From: an uncultured Alphaproteobacteria bacterium
Lineage (GTDB): Bacteria > Pseudomonadota > Alphaproteobacteria > Caulobacterales > Caulobacteraceae
Length of the DNA: 64,000 nt
Assembly: GCA_903822175.1 (NCBI GenBank)
Contig: CAIJOB010000012.1
Span: 124,001 to 188,000 of the forward strand
Direction of reading: 5' to 3'
The position numbers were made by a program, and so were the translations under genes. Below the pieces are notes generated by a model. The model made no database searches, was not told the DNA's origin, and saw only the letters and a program-made list of their open reading frames with translations. The stretch's first letter is position 1, and each line of letters starts with the position of its first letter. This document shows, piece by piece, positions 43,973-52,596 of this stretch.

Positions 43973-46189
43973 TTACCCCTGCGGCTTCAGCTTCCGATTG
44001 AAGAAGTCCAGCGTGGCCTCTGTGCGGTGCTTCAGGGACTTGGAGTTCCAGCCGGTGCGGTGGCGCAGGCCTGGATAGGTCATCATCTCGAACGGGATGG
44101 CGAGCTGTTGCAGGCGGTAGATCACCCGCGTGGAGTTCTCGAAGATCACATTGTCGTCGGCCATGCCGTGCACCAGCAGCAGGCTGTTCGGCCGCATATT
44201 GGCGAGCCGCCCGGTGACCTGCGCCAGGCGGTAGCCCTCGGCGTTGTCGGCGGGCGTGCCCATGTAGCGCTCGGTGTAAGCGGTGTCGTAGAGCGTCCAG
44301 TCGGTGACCGGCGCGCCGGCCACACCCGCCGCGAACGGCGTACCCGGCGCGGTCAGCAGCATCAGCGTCATGTAGCCGCCGTTGGAATAGCCGGTGACGC
44401 CGAGCTTGCCGCCATCCACGAACGGCAGGGTCTTCAGATAGGCCGCGCCGGCCAACTGGTCGTCCACGTCTGGGCCGCCGGTGCGCCGGTCGAGCGCGGT
44501 TTTGAAGGCCACGGATCGGTTGGGCGTGCCGCGGTTGTCGATCGAGAACAGGATATAGCCGGCGTCCAGCATCAGCTGGTCGGCCGGGTTGGCCCAGTGC
44601 TTCTCCACCAGCGCCGAGGCCGGGCCGCCGTAGACCTGGACGATCACCGGATATTTCTTCGCGGCGTCGAAGCCGGCGGGCTTGCGCATCATCCAGTGCA
44701 GGGTCTGGCCGTCGGCGGCCTTGATCGTCCCGAACTCCGGCGTCGAGAAGTGGTCGAGATAGGGCGCGAACGGGTGATTTGCGTTCAGCGGATTCTCCTC
44801 GATCCAGCGCACGAAGCTCCCGTCAGCCTTGTAGAGGCCGGTGCGCGGCGGGGTCTTGGGATCGGAATAGGAGCCGGCGAAGGCGCCGCCGGTCTTGGCG
44901 ACATTGGCGCTCCACCAGCCGCCAGCCGGGGTCAGCGCCTTGGGCTCGCCCGGTTTGGCCCAGGAGACTTCGTAGAGCCGCCGCTCGATCGGCGTGTCCT
45001 TGCTGGCGGCGAAGATCGCCATCTGGCGCGGCTCGTCGATGCCCTCCAGGTCGGCCACCGGCCAGTCGCCGTGGGTGATCTGGCGGATCATCCTTCCGTC
45101 GGCGGCATAGAGATAGAGGTGCTTGTTCCCGTCGCGCTCCGACGACCACAGGAAGGTGCCATCCTTCAGCGGCTTGAAGTCCTCGCCCAGGTTCACCCAG
45201 TGGGCGCTGCTGTCGCTGAGGATCATGTGGCTCGCGCCCGTCGCCGGATCGACGGCCAGCAGGTCGAGGCGCTTCTGGTCGCGGGTCAGCCGCTGGACAT
45301 AGAGGGTCTTGCCGTCCCGCGCCCAGGCGGCGCGGCCCAGATAGATGTCGTTGTTCGCTCCCAGGTCGACCTTGACCCGCGCGCCGCTCGCCATGTCGGC
45401 GACATAGAGTTCGACCACAGCATTGGGCCGGCCCACGCGGGGATAGCGCTGGTGGACGATGGTTCCGCCCTCGGCGTTGATGTCCACGCGGTCGATGACG
45501 TCGACGCCCGACTGATCGACGTGGGTGAGCGCGATCTTCGTCTCGTCCGGCGACCACCAGTAGCCGGTGAAGCGGTGCAGCTCCTCCTGGGCGATGAACT
45601 CCGCCGTCCCCCAGCTCTTCAGTTCGCTGCCGCCGGTGGTCAGCGCCCGCTCCGCGCCGCCGGCAAGCGGCATCAGGTAGAGATTGTCGTCGCGGACATA
45701 GGAGACGAAGCCGCCCTTGGGCGAGATCTTGCCGTCGACCTCGTCGCCCGGCGTGTTGGTCAGCCGGCGCGTCTGGCCGCTGGCGCGGTCGTAGAGCCAC
45801 AGGTCCCCCTGCACCGGCGCCAGGATGACCTTGCCCTGCTCGTCCCAGTGGTACTCGACGACGCCGCGCGTCCGGAACCCTTGCCGCTCGCGGCGGCTCT
45901 TCTCGGCCTCGGAAAGCTCGTGCTTGTCGTCGGTGAGCGCGCGGCCGTCGATCAGCATGTGCGCCTGGCCGTTGGCCACGTCGGCGATCCACAGGTCGGT
46001 GACGTCCACGTCGTCAGCCTTGGCCTTCAGATAGGTCACCGCCGAGCCGTCCGGGGCCAGCGCCACGCCCCGCGCCTGCGGCCCGGAGAGATCTGGACTG
46101 GCGAAGACGCGGTCGGGGGTCAGGACGGCGGCGTGAGCGGTCATGGCGAGACTCAAAAATGCGGCAGCGGCGGCGAAAACGAGCTTCAT
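43973..46189 (-). CDS. Dipeptidyl peptidase IV-like S9 peptidase
   Basis: 738 aa from the ATG at 46189, which begins a clear signal peptide (KLVFAAAAAFLSLAMTAHA); the longer upstream frame is Arg/Ala-rich and overlaps the divergent gene. An N-terminal beta-propeller is followed by an alpha/beta hydrolase domain with the nucleophile in GYSNGGYM, Asp in HGMADDNV and His in GLRHR. The propeller contains the glutamate pair of DPP IV enzymes (AQEELHRFTGYWW). It removes X-Pro or X-Ala dipeptides in the periplasm. Confidence 0.93.
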   Translation of the reverse strand: MKLVFAAAAAFLSLAMTAHAAVLTPDRVFASPDLSGPQARGVALAPDGSAVTYLKAKADDVDVTDLWIADVANGQAHMLIDGRALTDDKHELSEAEKSRRERQGFRTRGVVEYHWDEQGKVILAPVQGDLWLYDRASGQTRRLTNTPGDEVDGKISPKGGFVSYVRDDNLYLMPLAGGAERALTTGGSELKSWGTAEFIAQEELHRFTGYWWSPDETKIALTHVDQSGVDVIDRVDINAEGGTIVHQRYPRVGRPNAVVELYVADMASGARVKVDLGANNDIYLGRAAWARDGKTLYVQRLTRDQKRLDLLAVDPATGASHMILSDSSAHWVNLGEDFKPLKDGTFLWSSERDGNKHLYLYAADGRMIRQITHGDWPVADLEGIDEPRQMAIFAASKDTPIERRLYEVSWAKPGEPKALTPAGGWWSANVAKTGGAFAGSYSDPKTPPRTGLYKADGSFVRWIEENPLNANHPFAPYLDHFSTPEFGTIKAADGQTLHWMMRKPAGFDAAKKYPVIVQVYGGPASALVEKHWANPADQLMLDAGYILFSIDNRGTPNRSVAFKTALDRRTGGPDVDDQLAGAAYLKTLPFVDGGKLGVTGYSNGGYMTLMLLTAPGTPFAAGVAGAPVTDWTLYDTAYTERYMGTPADNAEGYRLAQVTGRLANMRPNSLLLVHGMADDNVIFENSTRVIYRLQQLAIPFEMMTYPGLRHRTGWNSKSLKHRTEATLDFFNRKLKPQG

Positions 46190-46301
46190 GGAATCCCCGA
46201 ACGTTCGGCGCCGACCTGACCGCAACCCCGCGCCCTTGCCAAGGGCCCATGACTGCGCTGCCCTCCCTCGCGTGCCCGCACCCTTGGAGATGTCCCGCGC
46301 C

Positions 46302-47333
46302 ATGTCGAACCCGCAGAACTTTGTCCTGGACCGCCGCCGCCTGATCGGCGCGGGCGCTGGCGCGGCCGCGACGGCGGGCCTCGCGGCGGGCGCGGCGGCC
46401 GAAACCGCCCAGCCCGTGAAGCTGCAGCTTCCCTGCGTGGTCTCCACCTGGGATTTCGGCGTCGCCGCCAACGCGGCGGCCTGGAAGGTGCTGTCGAAGG
46501 GCGGCGCGGCCCTGGATGCCGTGGAGGCCGGCGCCCGCGTGCCCGAGGCGGACCTGAAGAACCACAGCGTCGGTCGCGCCGGCTATCCCGACCGCGACGG
46601 CCACGGCAGCCTGGACGCCAGCATCATGGACCAGAAGGGCGACTGTGGCGCCGTCGCGGGCCTGGAGCACATCGCCCACCCGATCTCGGTGGCGCGCCGG
46701 GTGATGGAAAGGACGCCGCACGTGCTGCTGGTCGGTGACGGCGCCCTGCAGTTCGCCCTCGAGCAGGGCTTCAGGCGCGAGGAGCTGTTGACGCCCGAGA
46801 GCCGTAAGGCCTGGAAGGCCTGGCTGAAGGAACATCGCTACCATCCCGTCGCCAACAGCGAGGTCAGGACCTACGGCAAGGACCTGGGGACGCCGGGAAG
46901 CAAGACCAATCACGACACCCTGGGGATGCTCGCCTTGGACGCCCACGGCGACCTGTCCGGCGCCTGCACGACCAGCGGCATGGCCTGGAAGCTGCGCGGC
47001 CGGGTCGGCGACAGCCCGATCATCGGCGCCGGCCTCTATGTGGACAACGCCGTGGGCGCGGCCACCTCCACCGGCGTCGGCGAAGAGGTGATCAGAAGTT
47101 GCGGCTCCTTCCTGGTGGTCGAGCTGATGCGCCAGGGCCGCTCGCCGCGCGACGCCTGCCGCGAGGCGGTGCAGCGCATCCTGAAGCGCAACGTCGCCCG
47201 CGACCCGGACTTCCAGGTGGGCTTCCTGGCCATCAGCCGGGTCGGCGCCTGGGCGGTGCAGAAGGGCTTCAGCTACGCCTGTTGCGACGCGGCCTCCCAG
47301 ACGCGGATCGTCGAGAGCGAGAGCTTCTCGTGA
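46302..47333 (+). CDS. Tat-exported N4-(GlcNAc)-asparaginase family amidohydrolase
   Basis: 343 aa Ntn-hydrolase. DRRRLIGAGAGAAATAGLAA is a twin-arginine-like leader. The self-processing nucleophile is the Thr in KTNHDTLGMLALD (HDT), cleaved into alpha and beta chains, and GAGLYVDNAVGAATSTG follows as in glycosylasparaginases. It would release aspartate from GlcNAc-Asn or hydrolyse asparagine-type amides in the periplasm. Starts at 46290 and 46302 are both possible; 46302 has better spacing from GGAGA. Its stop overlaps the cutC GTG. Confidence 0.9.
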   Translation: MSNPQNFVLDRRRLIGAGAGAAATAGLAAGAAAETAQPVKLQLPCVVSTWDFGVAANAAAWKVLSKGGAALDAVEAGARVPEADLKNHSVGRAGYPDRDGHGSLDASIMDQKGDCGAVAGLEHIAHPISVARRVMERTPHVLLVGDGALQFALEQGFRREELLTPESRKAWKAWLKEHRYHPVANSEVRTYGKDLGTPGSKTNHDTLGMLALDAHGDLSGACTTSGMAWKLRGRVGDSPIIGAGLYVDNAVGAATSTGVGEEVIRSCGSFLVVELMRQGRSPRDACREAVQRILKRNVARDPDFQVGFLAISRVGAWAVQKGFSYACCDAASQTRIVESESFS

Positions 47334-48058
47334 GCCGCATAGGGCTGGAGATCTGCCTCGACACCCCGGCCGGCCTCGCCGCGGCGGTCGCCGGCGGCGC
47401 CGACCGCATCGAGCTTTGCGCCGCCCTCGACTCTGAGGGCCTGACGCCGGCGCCCGGCCTGATGGCCCAGGCCGGGGCCTGCGGGGTCGCGACCTTCGCG
47501 CTGATCCGCTGCCGGGCCGGCGACTTCGTGTTCGACGCCGGCGACCTCGACGCCATGCGCCGCGACATCGACGCCGCCCGCGCCGCCGGCCTGGCCGGCG
47601 TGGTGCTCGGCGCGAGCCGCCCGGATGGCCGGCTGGACGAGGCCGGGCTCTCGGGGCTCATCGCTCACGCCGCCGGCCTGGGCGCCGCCCTGCACCGCGC
47701 CTTCGACGTGACGCCGGACAAGTTCGAAGCCTTGGAAACAGCGGTCGGCCTGGGCTTCCAGCGCATCCTGACCTCCGGCGGGCGGCCCGGTGCGCCTGAG
47801 GGCGCGGACCTCATCGCCGAGCTGATCCAGCGGGCGGGCGAACGCGTCACCATCATGCCGGGGGCCGGCCTCGACGACCGCAACGTCGCCGACTTCGTCC
47901 GCCGCACCGGCGCTCGGGAAGTTCATGCCGCCTGCCGCGCGCCCGTGGCCGGCCAGCGCGGCGGCCTCGACGCCGAGTTGGGCTTCGTCACGCCCCGCCT
48001 GCAGGACACCAGCCTCGCCGCCATCCAGGCCATGCGCCGCGCCCTCGACGGCGTCTGA
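47330..48058 (+). CDS. cutC: CutC family protein
   Basis: 242-aa TIM-barrel protein: LEICLDTPAGLAAAVAGGADRIELCAAL at the N-terminus and later HRAFDVTPDKFEALE and RILTSGG, all CutC family signatures. CutC was linked genetically to copper homeostasis in E. coli, but its biochemical role is unsettled. The GTG at 47330 overlaps the upstream stop, giving coupling to the amidohydrolase gene. The stop is 2 bp from that of the convergent lipoprotein gene. Confidence 0.93.
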   Translation: MSRIGLEICLDTPAGLAAAVAGGADRIELCAALDSEGLTPAPGLMAQAGACGVATFALIRCRAGDFVFDAGDLDAMRRDIDAARAAGLAGVVLGASRPDGRLDEAGLSGLIAHAAGLGAALHRAFDVTPDKFEALETAVGLGFQRILTSGGRPGAPEGADLIAELIQRAGERVTIMPGAGLDDRNVADFVRRTGAREVHAACRAPVAGQRGGLDAELGFVTPRLQDTSLAAIQAMRRALDGV

Positions 48059-48060
48059 GC

Positions 48061-48420
48061 TCAGGGCCGCGCCGTGATCGGGTTCAGCACGAAGACCGGC
48101 GTCCGGGGCTCCAGGCCCAGTTCGGCCCAGGAGAAGGCGATCTCCGCCTCGCCGGGCGCCGTCTTGCAGGTGTCGACCTGCTTGCGGGCGAAGGCGACGC
48201 TGACCGTGCCGGCGCGGCGTTCCACATAGAAGGCCACGTCGGGCCTGGCGGTGCAGCCGCCGGACACAAGGCGGATCGTCAGGCCGTCAGGTCCGGTCCG
48301 CGCGGCCAGCAGCGGCTCCAGCTCGGCCAACGGGCCGGGCGCCGCACCGGCCAGCGGCGAGCCCACGGTGGCGCAGCCGCCGAGCGCCAGGGCCGCCAGA
48401 ACGAAGAGCCTGCGATTCAT
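48061..48420 (-). CDS. Small lipoprotein of unknown function
   Basis: 119 aa. NRRLFVLAALALGGCATVGS is a lipoprotein signal with lipobox L-G-G-C. The mature part contains two further Cys (SGGCTARPD and VDTCKTAP), possibly a disulfide, and a beta-rich sequence without a family I recognise. The ATG at 48420 has GGAGTGG upstream and is preferred to a GTG three codons earlier. It is likely cotranscribed with nothing else. Confidence 0.75.
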   Translation of the reverse strand: MNRRLFVLAALALGGCATVGSPLAGAAPGPLAELEPLLAARTGPDGLTIRLVSGGCTARPDVAFYVERRAGTVSVAFARKQVDTCKTAPGEAEIAFSWAELGLEPRTPVFVLNPITARP

Positions 48421-48472
48421 CGCCGCCACTCCGCCACAGCCTCGCGCGAAGAAAAAGGGGGGCCCAAAGCAA

Positions 48473-48498
48473 AAGGCCCGGGATCGCTCCCGGGCCTT
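48473..48498 (-). terminator. Intrinsic terminator of rpsD
   Basis: AAGGCCCGGGA (48473-48483) pairs with TCCCGGGCCTT (48488-48498) around a 4-base loop, an 11-bp stem. Reading in the rpsD direction it is followed by TTTTGCTTTG. It is 29 bp beyond the rpsD stop. Confidence 0.8.
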
Positions 48499-48526
48499 CG
48501 CGTTTCGCTTCGAAGTTCGCCGCCGC

Positions 48527-49144
48527 TTAAGAGGCGTAGAATTCGATGACCAGGTTGGGTTCCATCTTCACCGGATAGGGCACTTCGGCCAGTTCCGGGA
48601 TGCGGATGAACTTGGCGCTCATGCCCTTGCTATCGACTTCGACGTACTCGGGCGTGTCGCGTTCCGGCGACTGCAGGGCTTCCAGGACCAGCGCCATGTT
48701 GCGCGAACGCTCGCGCACCGTGACGACGTCGCCCGGCTTCACGCGGAAGGACGGGATGTTGACGCGCTTGCCGTTGACCATCACGTGGCCGTGGTTGACG
48801 AACTGGCGGGCGGCGAACGGGGTCGGCACGAACTTGGCGCGATAGACCACCGCGTCCAGGCGGCTTTCCAGCAGGCCCACCAGGTTCTCGGCGGTGTTGC
48901 CCTTGCGGCGCGCGGCCTCTTCGTAGGTCTTGCTGAACTGCTTCTCGGTCAGGTTGCCGTAGTAGCCCTTCAGCTTCTGCTTGGCGCGCAGCTGCAGGCC
49001 GAAGTCGGAGACCTTCTGCTTGCGGCGCTGACCATGCTGGCCAGGGCCGTAGGCGCGCTTGTTGATCGGGGACTTCGGGCGACCCCAGATGTTTTCGCCC
49101 ATCCGGCGGTCGAGTTTGTACTTGGCGCTATGGCGCTTGGACAT
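48527..49144 (-). CDS. rpsD: 30S ribosomal protein S4 (uS4)
   Basis: 205 aa, the usual length. [20 protein letters not shown] and [18 protein letters not shown] mark alphaproteobacterial S4; the S4 RNA-binding fold lies about 95-155 ([20 protein letters not shown]). S4 nucleates assembly of the 16S rRNA 5' domain. The ATG at 49144 is chosen by homology; ten extra codons upstream are not conserved. The gene stands alone with its own terminator. Confidence 0.97.
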   Translation of the reverse strand: MSKRHSAKYKLDRRMGENIWGRPKSPINKRAYGPGQHGQRRKQKVSDFGLQLRAKQKLKGYYGNLTEKQFSKTYEEAARRKGNTAENLVGLLESRLDAVVYRAKFVPTPFAARQFVNHGHVMVNGKRVNIPSFRVKPGDVVTVRERSRNMALVLEALQSPERDTPEYVEVDSKGMSAKFIRIPELAEVPYPVKMEPNLVIEFYAS

Positions 49145-49297
49145 ATCGTTCTCTTCTTCGATCCGAGCCGGCATCCTCGAAGTGAGGACGCGATCTCAAC
49201 GGCGGCTTCGCATCAATCCGTCATAGATCCGCGACCGCACGGTTGCCCGGCGGCGTGGAAGGCGGCGTGTATGCCCACCGCCCCTTGCGGAGTCAAG

Positions 49298-50623
49298 TTA
49301 GAGGGCGACCAACGGCGGCGCGAGCCAACGCCCGTCAAGCAGCTCGAATTTGGGCAGATAGTTGCGCAGGCTGATGGAGAACGGGCCGCTGGCCGGCGCG
49401 GGCAGCCAGTTGGCGGTCTTGTCGCCGCCGGGATCGTCGCGGCCGATCCAGATGTCCAGCGAGCCGTCGGCGTTCTTCCTCAGGCCGGGCGTGCGGTCGC
49501 CGATGGAATAGCGGTTCAGCTTGTTGGGCGTCAGGAAGAATTGCCCGTCGCCCGTCGCCTCGTACATGGTCAGTGACCAGAAGGAATTGACCGCCGGCAG
49601 CTTCCCCGCCGGGAAGGTCAGGCGGTAGTTCCCGTTCAGCGGCGTGCCGGCGCCCTTGTCGCCGACCGGTCGCAGATAGGTGGCCTCCGGCGGCGTCAGC
49701 GCCGCCAGCCCGCCCAGCGCCACGCCGGCGCGGAACAGGTAGTCCTGGCCGAAGTAGCCGATATTGCTCCTGGGGTAGTTCCAGCCCTGCACGATGTTGG
49801 CGGCGTTGCCGCGTTGGATCGCCGGAATCGCCTCAGCGACGCCGGCCTCGATCTCCTTGGCGGCCGCGGCATCGAGTTTCGCCGGATCGAACCCGCCGCG
49901 CGGCATGATCCCCAGCCGCGCTAGACCCTGCAGCGCCACCCCGTCCACCGCCGGCGGCGGGTCGGAGACCAGCAACTGCTGCGCCGAGGCGAAGTAGTCC
50001 TGCCAGGGCGACCTGCGCGTCGCATAGGCGGGTGGCGGGGTCCCGGCCGGACCCTGCAGCGTCAGAGCGTCCTGCACCTTGTGGCAGGCGTCCAGGTCGG
50101 CCGGCCCATCGTTCAGGATCCGCCCCAGGCACCAGCCGTGCGGCGTCGACAGGCGCACGGTGTTGGGTCCCTGCCCCGGCTGTCCCGGCCCGACGATGGT
50201 GTAACGCCCGCCGCCGTTCCCCGTAGTCCGCGTGCCCAGGATCACGTCGTTGTCGGAGTACATGTTCATCAGCGCCACCGAGATGTAGCGCTCGCCGGTG
50301 GGTGGGATGGTCAGGGTCACCGGCCCCTTGGTCAGGTCCAGCCAGGCGTTGTTGTAGAGTGTGTCGTTGTTGGGCGAGGTGATGGTGCGGTTCTGCGGTC
50401 CCGCCAGATTCCGGGTCGACCCGAACCTGTTGATCGCCGCAGGCTGACCGGCAGGATCGCCGCGCAGCATCCGCGCCCGCGCCGCCGCCATCTCGATCAG
50501 CGGCAGGCAGTAGATATAGGCCTCGCGCGCCGCGCCCCTCAGGTCGCCCGCCGCCGCGAAGGCCCGCGCCGCCGGGATCATGCCGATCACGCCGGCCACA
50601 GCCAGCAATTCACGCCTGTTCAT
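49298..50623 (-). CDS. DUF1254/DUF1214 domain secreted protein
   Basis: 441 aa with a signal (NRRELLAVAGVIGMIPAARAFA). EAYIYCLPLIEMAAARARML and TITSPNNDTLYNNAWLDLTKGP are DUF1254 motifs; the C-terminal half (GNYRLTFPAGKLPAVNSFWSLTMYEATG) is DUF1214. The family is widespread and periplasmic but of unknown function. No partner genes adjoin it on the same strand: rpsD lies 153 bp downstream and nitronate monooxygenase 84 bp upstream. Confidence 0.9.
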   Translation of the reverse strand: MNRRELLAVAGVIGMIPAARAFAAAGDLRGAAREAYIYCLPLIEMAAARARMLRGDPAGQPAAINRFGSTRNLAGPQNRTITSPNNDTLYNNAWLDLTKGPVTLTIPPTGERYISVALMNMYSDNDVILGTRTTGNGGGRYTIVGPGQPGQGPNTVRLSTPHGWCLGRILNDGPADLDACHKVQDALTLQGPAGTPPPAYATRRSPWQDYFASAQQLLVSDPPPAVDGVALQGLARLGIMPRGGFDPAKLDAAAAKEIEAGVAEAIPAIQRGNAANIVQGWNYPRSNIGYFGQDYLFRAGVALGGLAALTPPEATYLRPVGDKGAGTPLNGNYRLTFPAGKLPAVNSFWSLTMYEATGDGQFFLTPNKLNRYSIGDRTPGLRKNADGSLDIWIGRDDPGGDKTANWLPAPASGPFSISLRNYLPKFELLDGRWLAPPLVAL

Positions 50624-50707
50624 GCCTGTCTCTCCCCAATGGCTGGACGTTGGGCCGAGCGCAGGGGCGCGGCAAGTCAGACGGGCGCGATTTCCGGTCC
50701 GCGGAAC

Positions 50708-51790
50708 TCAGGGCGCAGGTGCGCCCGTGCGTTTGGCCAACGCCTGCGCCGTCACCTGAGCCTCCGTCCACCACGCCTTGACCATCTCGCCCGCAGAGCC
50801 TGGCTTGGCCAGCTTCACCGCCTGGCCGGCCCACAGCGACATCAGCTCCGGATCGCCGGCCTTGTTGGCCGCGGCGCGCATGGACTGGGTCAGGCGGTTC
50901 TGCACCGGATAGGCCGGCACATCCTCCTGCTGACCGCGCATCTCGCGCATGAAGCGGTTCTCGATGCCGCGCGCATAGCGGCCGGAGAAGGCGCGTGTCA
51001 GGCGGGTGGCGTCGCTGGGCGCATCGGCGATCGCCTGGCGCCAGGTGGGCCCGATGATCGCCTCGTCGGCCAGCAGGAAGGCGCTGCCCATCTGCACCGC
51101 GCTGGCGCCCAGCGCGAGCGCCGCGGCGACGCCTCGCCCGTCCATGATCCCGCCGGCGGCAACCACCGGCAGGTCGACCGCCTGCAGCACTGTGGCGACC
51201 AGCGGCAGGGTTCCGACGGAAGACGCTTCGATACCGTCCAGGAAGTAGGCGTGGTGCCCGCCGGCCTCGAAGCCCTGGGCGCAGATCCCATCGGCGCCGA
51301 CTTCGGTCCAGGCGATGGCTTCGGCCACCGTGTTGGCCGTTCCCAACACATAGCTGCCGGCGGCGTGCAGGGCGTCGACCTGGCCCTTGGTCAGGATCGA
51401 GAAGGCGAAGGAGGCGACCGGCGGAGCAGCGCGGGTCAGGGCCGTTAGCTGGGCGTTAAAGTCCTGGGAGAAGCGGTTGGGATGGTCGGGAACGTCCAAC
51501 CCTAGCTCGGCGTACCAGGCGGTGAGCCGCGCGAGCGCCACGTCCAGCTCCGCGGGCTCCGGCCGCAGCGGCGGGGCCATCAGGAGGTTCACCCCGAACG
51601 GCGCGTCGGTCTGGGCCCGGATGGCGTCCACCGTCGCGGCCATGTCCTCCGGCGCCACGCCGGTCGCCGGCAGGTTGCCCATGGCGCCAGCCCGGCTGAC
51701 CGCGATCGTCATGGCGTCGAGCGTCGCACCCGCCATCGGCGCCTGCAGGATCGGGATCGCCAGGCCGTCGAGCATCTCGCGGAAACTCAT
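50708..51790 (-). CDS. Nitronate monooxygenase (NMO) family flavoprotein
   Basis: 360-aa FMN TIM-barrel protein: IPILQAPMAGATLDAM at the N-terminus, GICAQGFEAGGHHAYFLD with the catalytic-type His, and VVAAGGIMDGRGVAAALALGASAVQMGSAFL for FMN phosphate. It oxidises propionate-3-nitronate or other nitronates to detoxify them. It is the downstream partner of the TrmJ-like gene, ATG overlapping its stop (ATGA). Confidence 0.9.
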   Translation of the reverse strand: MSFREMLDGLAIPILQAPMAGATLDAMTIAVSRAGAMGNLPATGVAPEDMAATVDAIRAQTDAPFGVNLLMAPPLRPEPAELDVALARLTAWYAELGLDVPDHPNRFSQDFNAQLTALTRAAPPVASFAFSILTKGQVDALHAAGSYVLGTANTVAEAIAWTEVGADGICAQGFEAGGHHAYFLDGIEASSVGTLPLVATVLQAVDLPVVAAGGIMDGRGVAAALALGASAVQMGSAFLLADEAIIGPTWRQAIADAPSDATRLTRAFSGRYARGIENRFMREMRGQQEDVPAYPVQNRLTQSMRAAANKAGDPELMSLWAGQAVKLAKPGSAGEMVKAWWTEAQVTAQALAKRTGAPAP

Positions 51791-52596
51791 GCGTCGTCTC
51801 CGGTCTTGGCCTTCGCTTCCTTCGCGGCCTTCTGGCTAGCCAGCTTGGCGAGCACCCGGCCGCGGCCCTTGGAGAGCGCGGTGACCACGCCGCGGAAGGT
51901 GTTCACCTCCTGGTCGGTGAAGCTGGCCCGCCCGAGCGCCGAGCGCAGGTTCTGCACCATGGACGGCCGCTTCTCCGGCGGATGGAAGAAGCCGGCGTTG
52001 TCCAGCTCCCGCTCGAAATGCTCATAGAGGCCCATCATGGCGGCCCCATCGGCGGGCGCCGCTGCGCCGTGGCGGAAGGCCTGAGGCGCCTCGTCCGCCT
52101 GGGTCATGCGCCACTCGTAGGCGTTGATCGCCACCGCCTGGGCCAGGTTCAGCGACTTGAACCGCAGATCAACCGGCAGGGTCACCACCGCCTGGCAGAG
52201 CGCGATATCGGCCGTCTCCAGCCCTGCCCGCTCGCCGCCGAACAGCAGGCCGACCTTCAGGCCCTCGCCGATCGCGCCGGCCAGGTTCTGCATCGCGGTT
52301 CGCGGCGTCAGCACCGGCAATTGCAACTCCCGGGGCCGTGCAGTCGTTGCGTAGACAAGGTGGAGGTCGGCGACGGCGTCCTCGACGCTTTCGAACACCC
52401 GTGCGGCGTTCAGCGCCCAGTCGGCGCCGGAGGCCGACGACCAGGCGCGTTCCTGCGGCCAGCCATCCCTTGGGTTCACCAGCCGGAGTTCCAGCAATCC
52501 GAAATTCGCCATCACCCGCGCGGCCGCGCCGATGTTCTCCCCCAACTGCGGCGCGTTGAGGATGATGACGGGTGCGGCGGGAAAGGCTTCAGCCAT
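51787..52596 (-). CDS. trmJ: SPOUT RNA methyltransferase, TrmJ/TrmH family
   Basis: 269 aa. The three SpoU motifs are visible: NAPQLGENIGAAARVMANFG, VGLLFGGERAGL and LNLAQAVAINAYEW, forming the trefoil-knot SAM site. The C-terminal helical extension fits TrmJ, which 2'-O-methylates tRNA position 32. Upstream codons (to 52968) are open but not homologous. Its start codon overlaps on opposite strands with the divergent beta-lactamase-like gene's first ATG. Confidence 0.88.
   Translation of the reverse strand: MAEAFPAAPVIILNAPQLGENIGAAARVMANFGLLELRLVNPRDGWPQERAWSSASGADWALNAARVFESVEDAVADLHLVYATTARPRELQLPVLTPRTAMQNLAGAIGEGLKVGLLFGGERAGLETADIALCQAVVTLPVDLRFKSLNLAQAVAINAYEWRMTQADEAPQAFRHGAAAPADGAAMMGLYEHFERELDNAGFFHPPEKRPSMVQNLRSALGRASFTDQEVNTFRGVVTALSKGRGRVLAKLASQKAAKEAKAKTGDDA

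Noticed and set aside
44027..46219. About 730-codon frame opposite the dipeptidyl peptidase IV gene
   Set aside because: Shadow of the peptidase codons; no start context or domain.
46190..46471. N-terminal extension of the dipeptidyl peptidase IV frame
   Set aside because: The clear signal peptide starts at the ATG at 46189, and the extension overlaps the divergent amidohydrolase gene.
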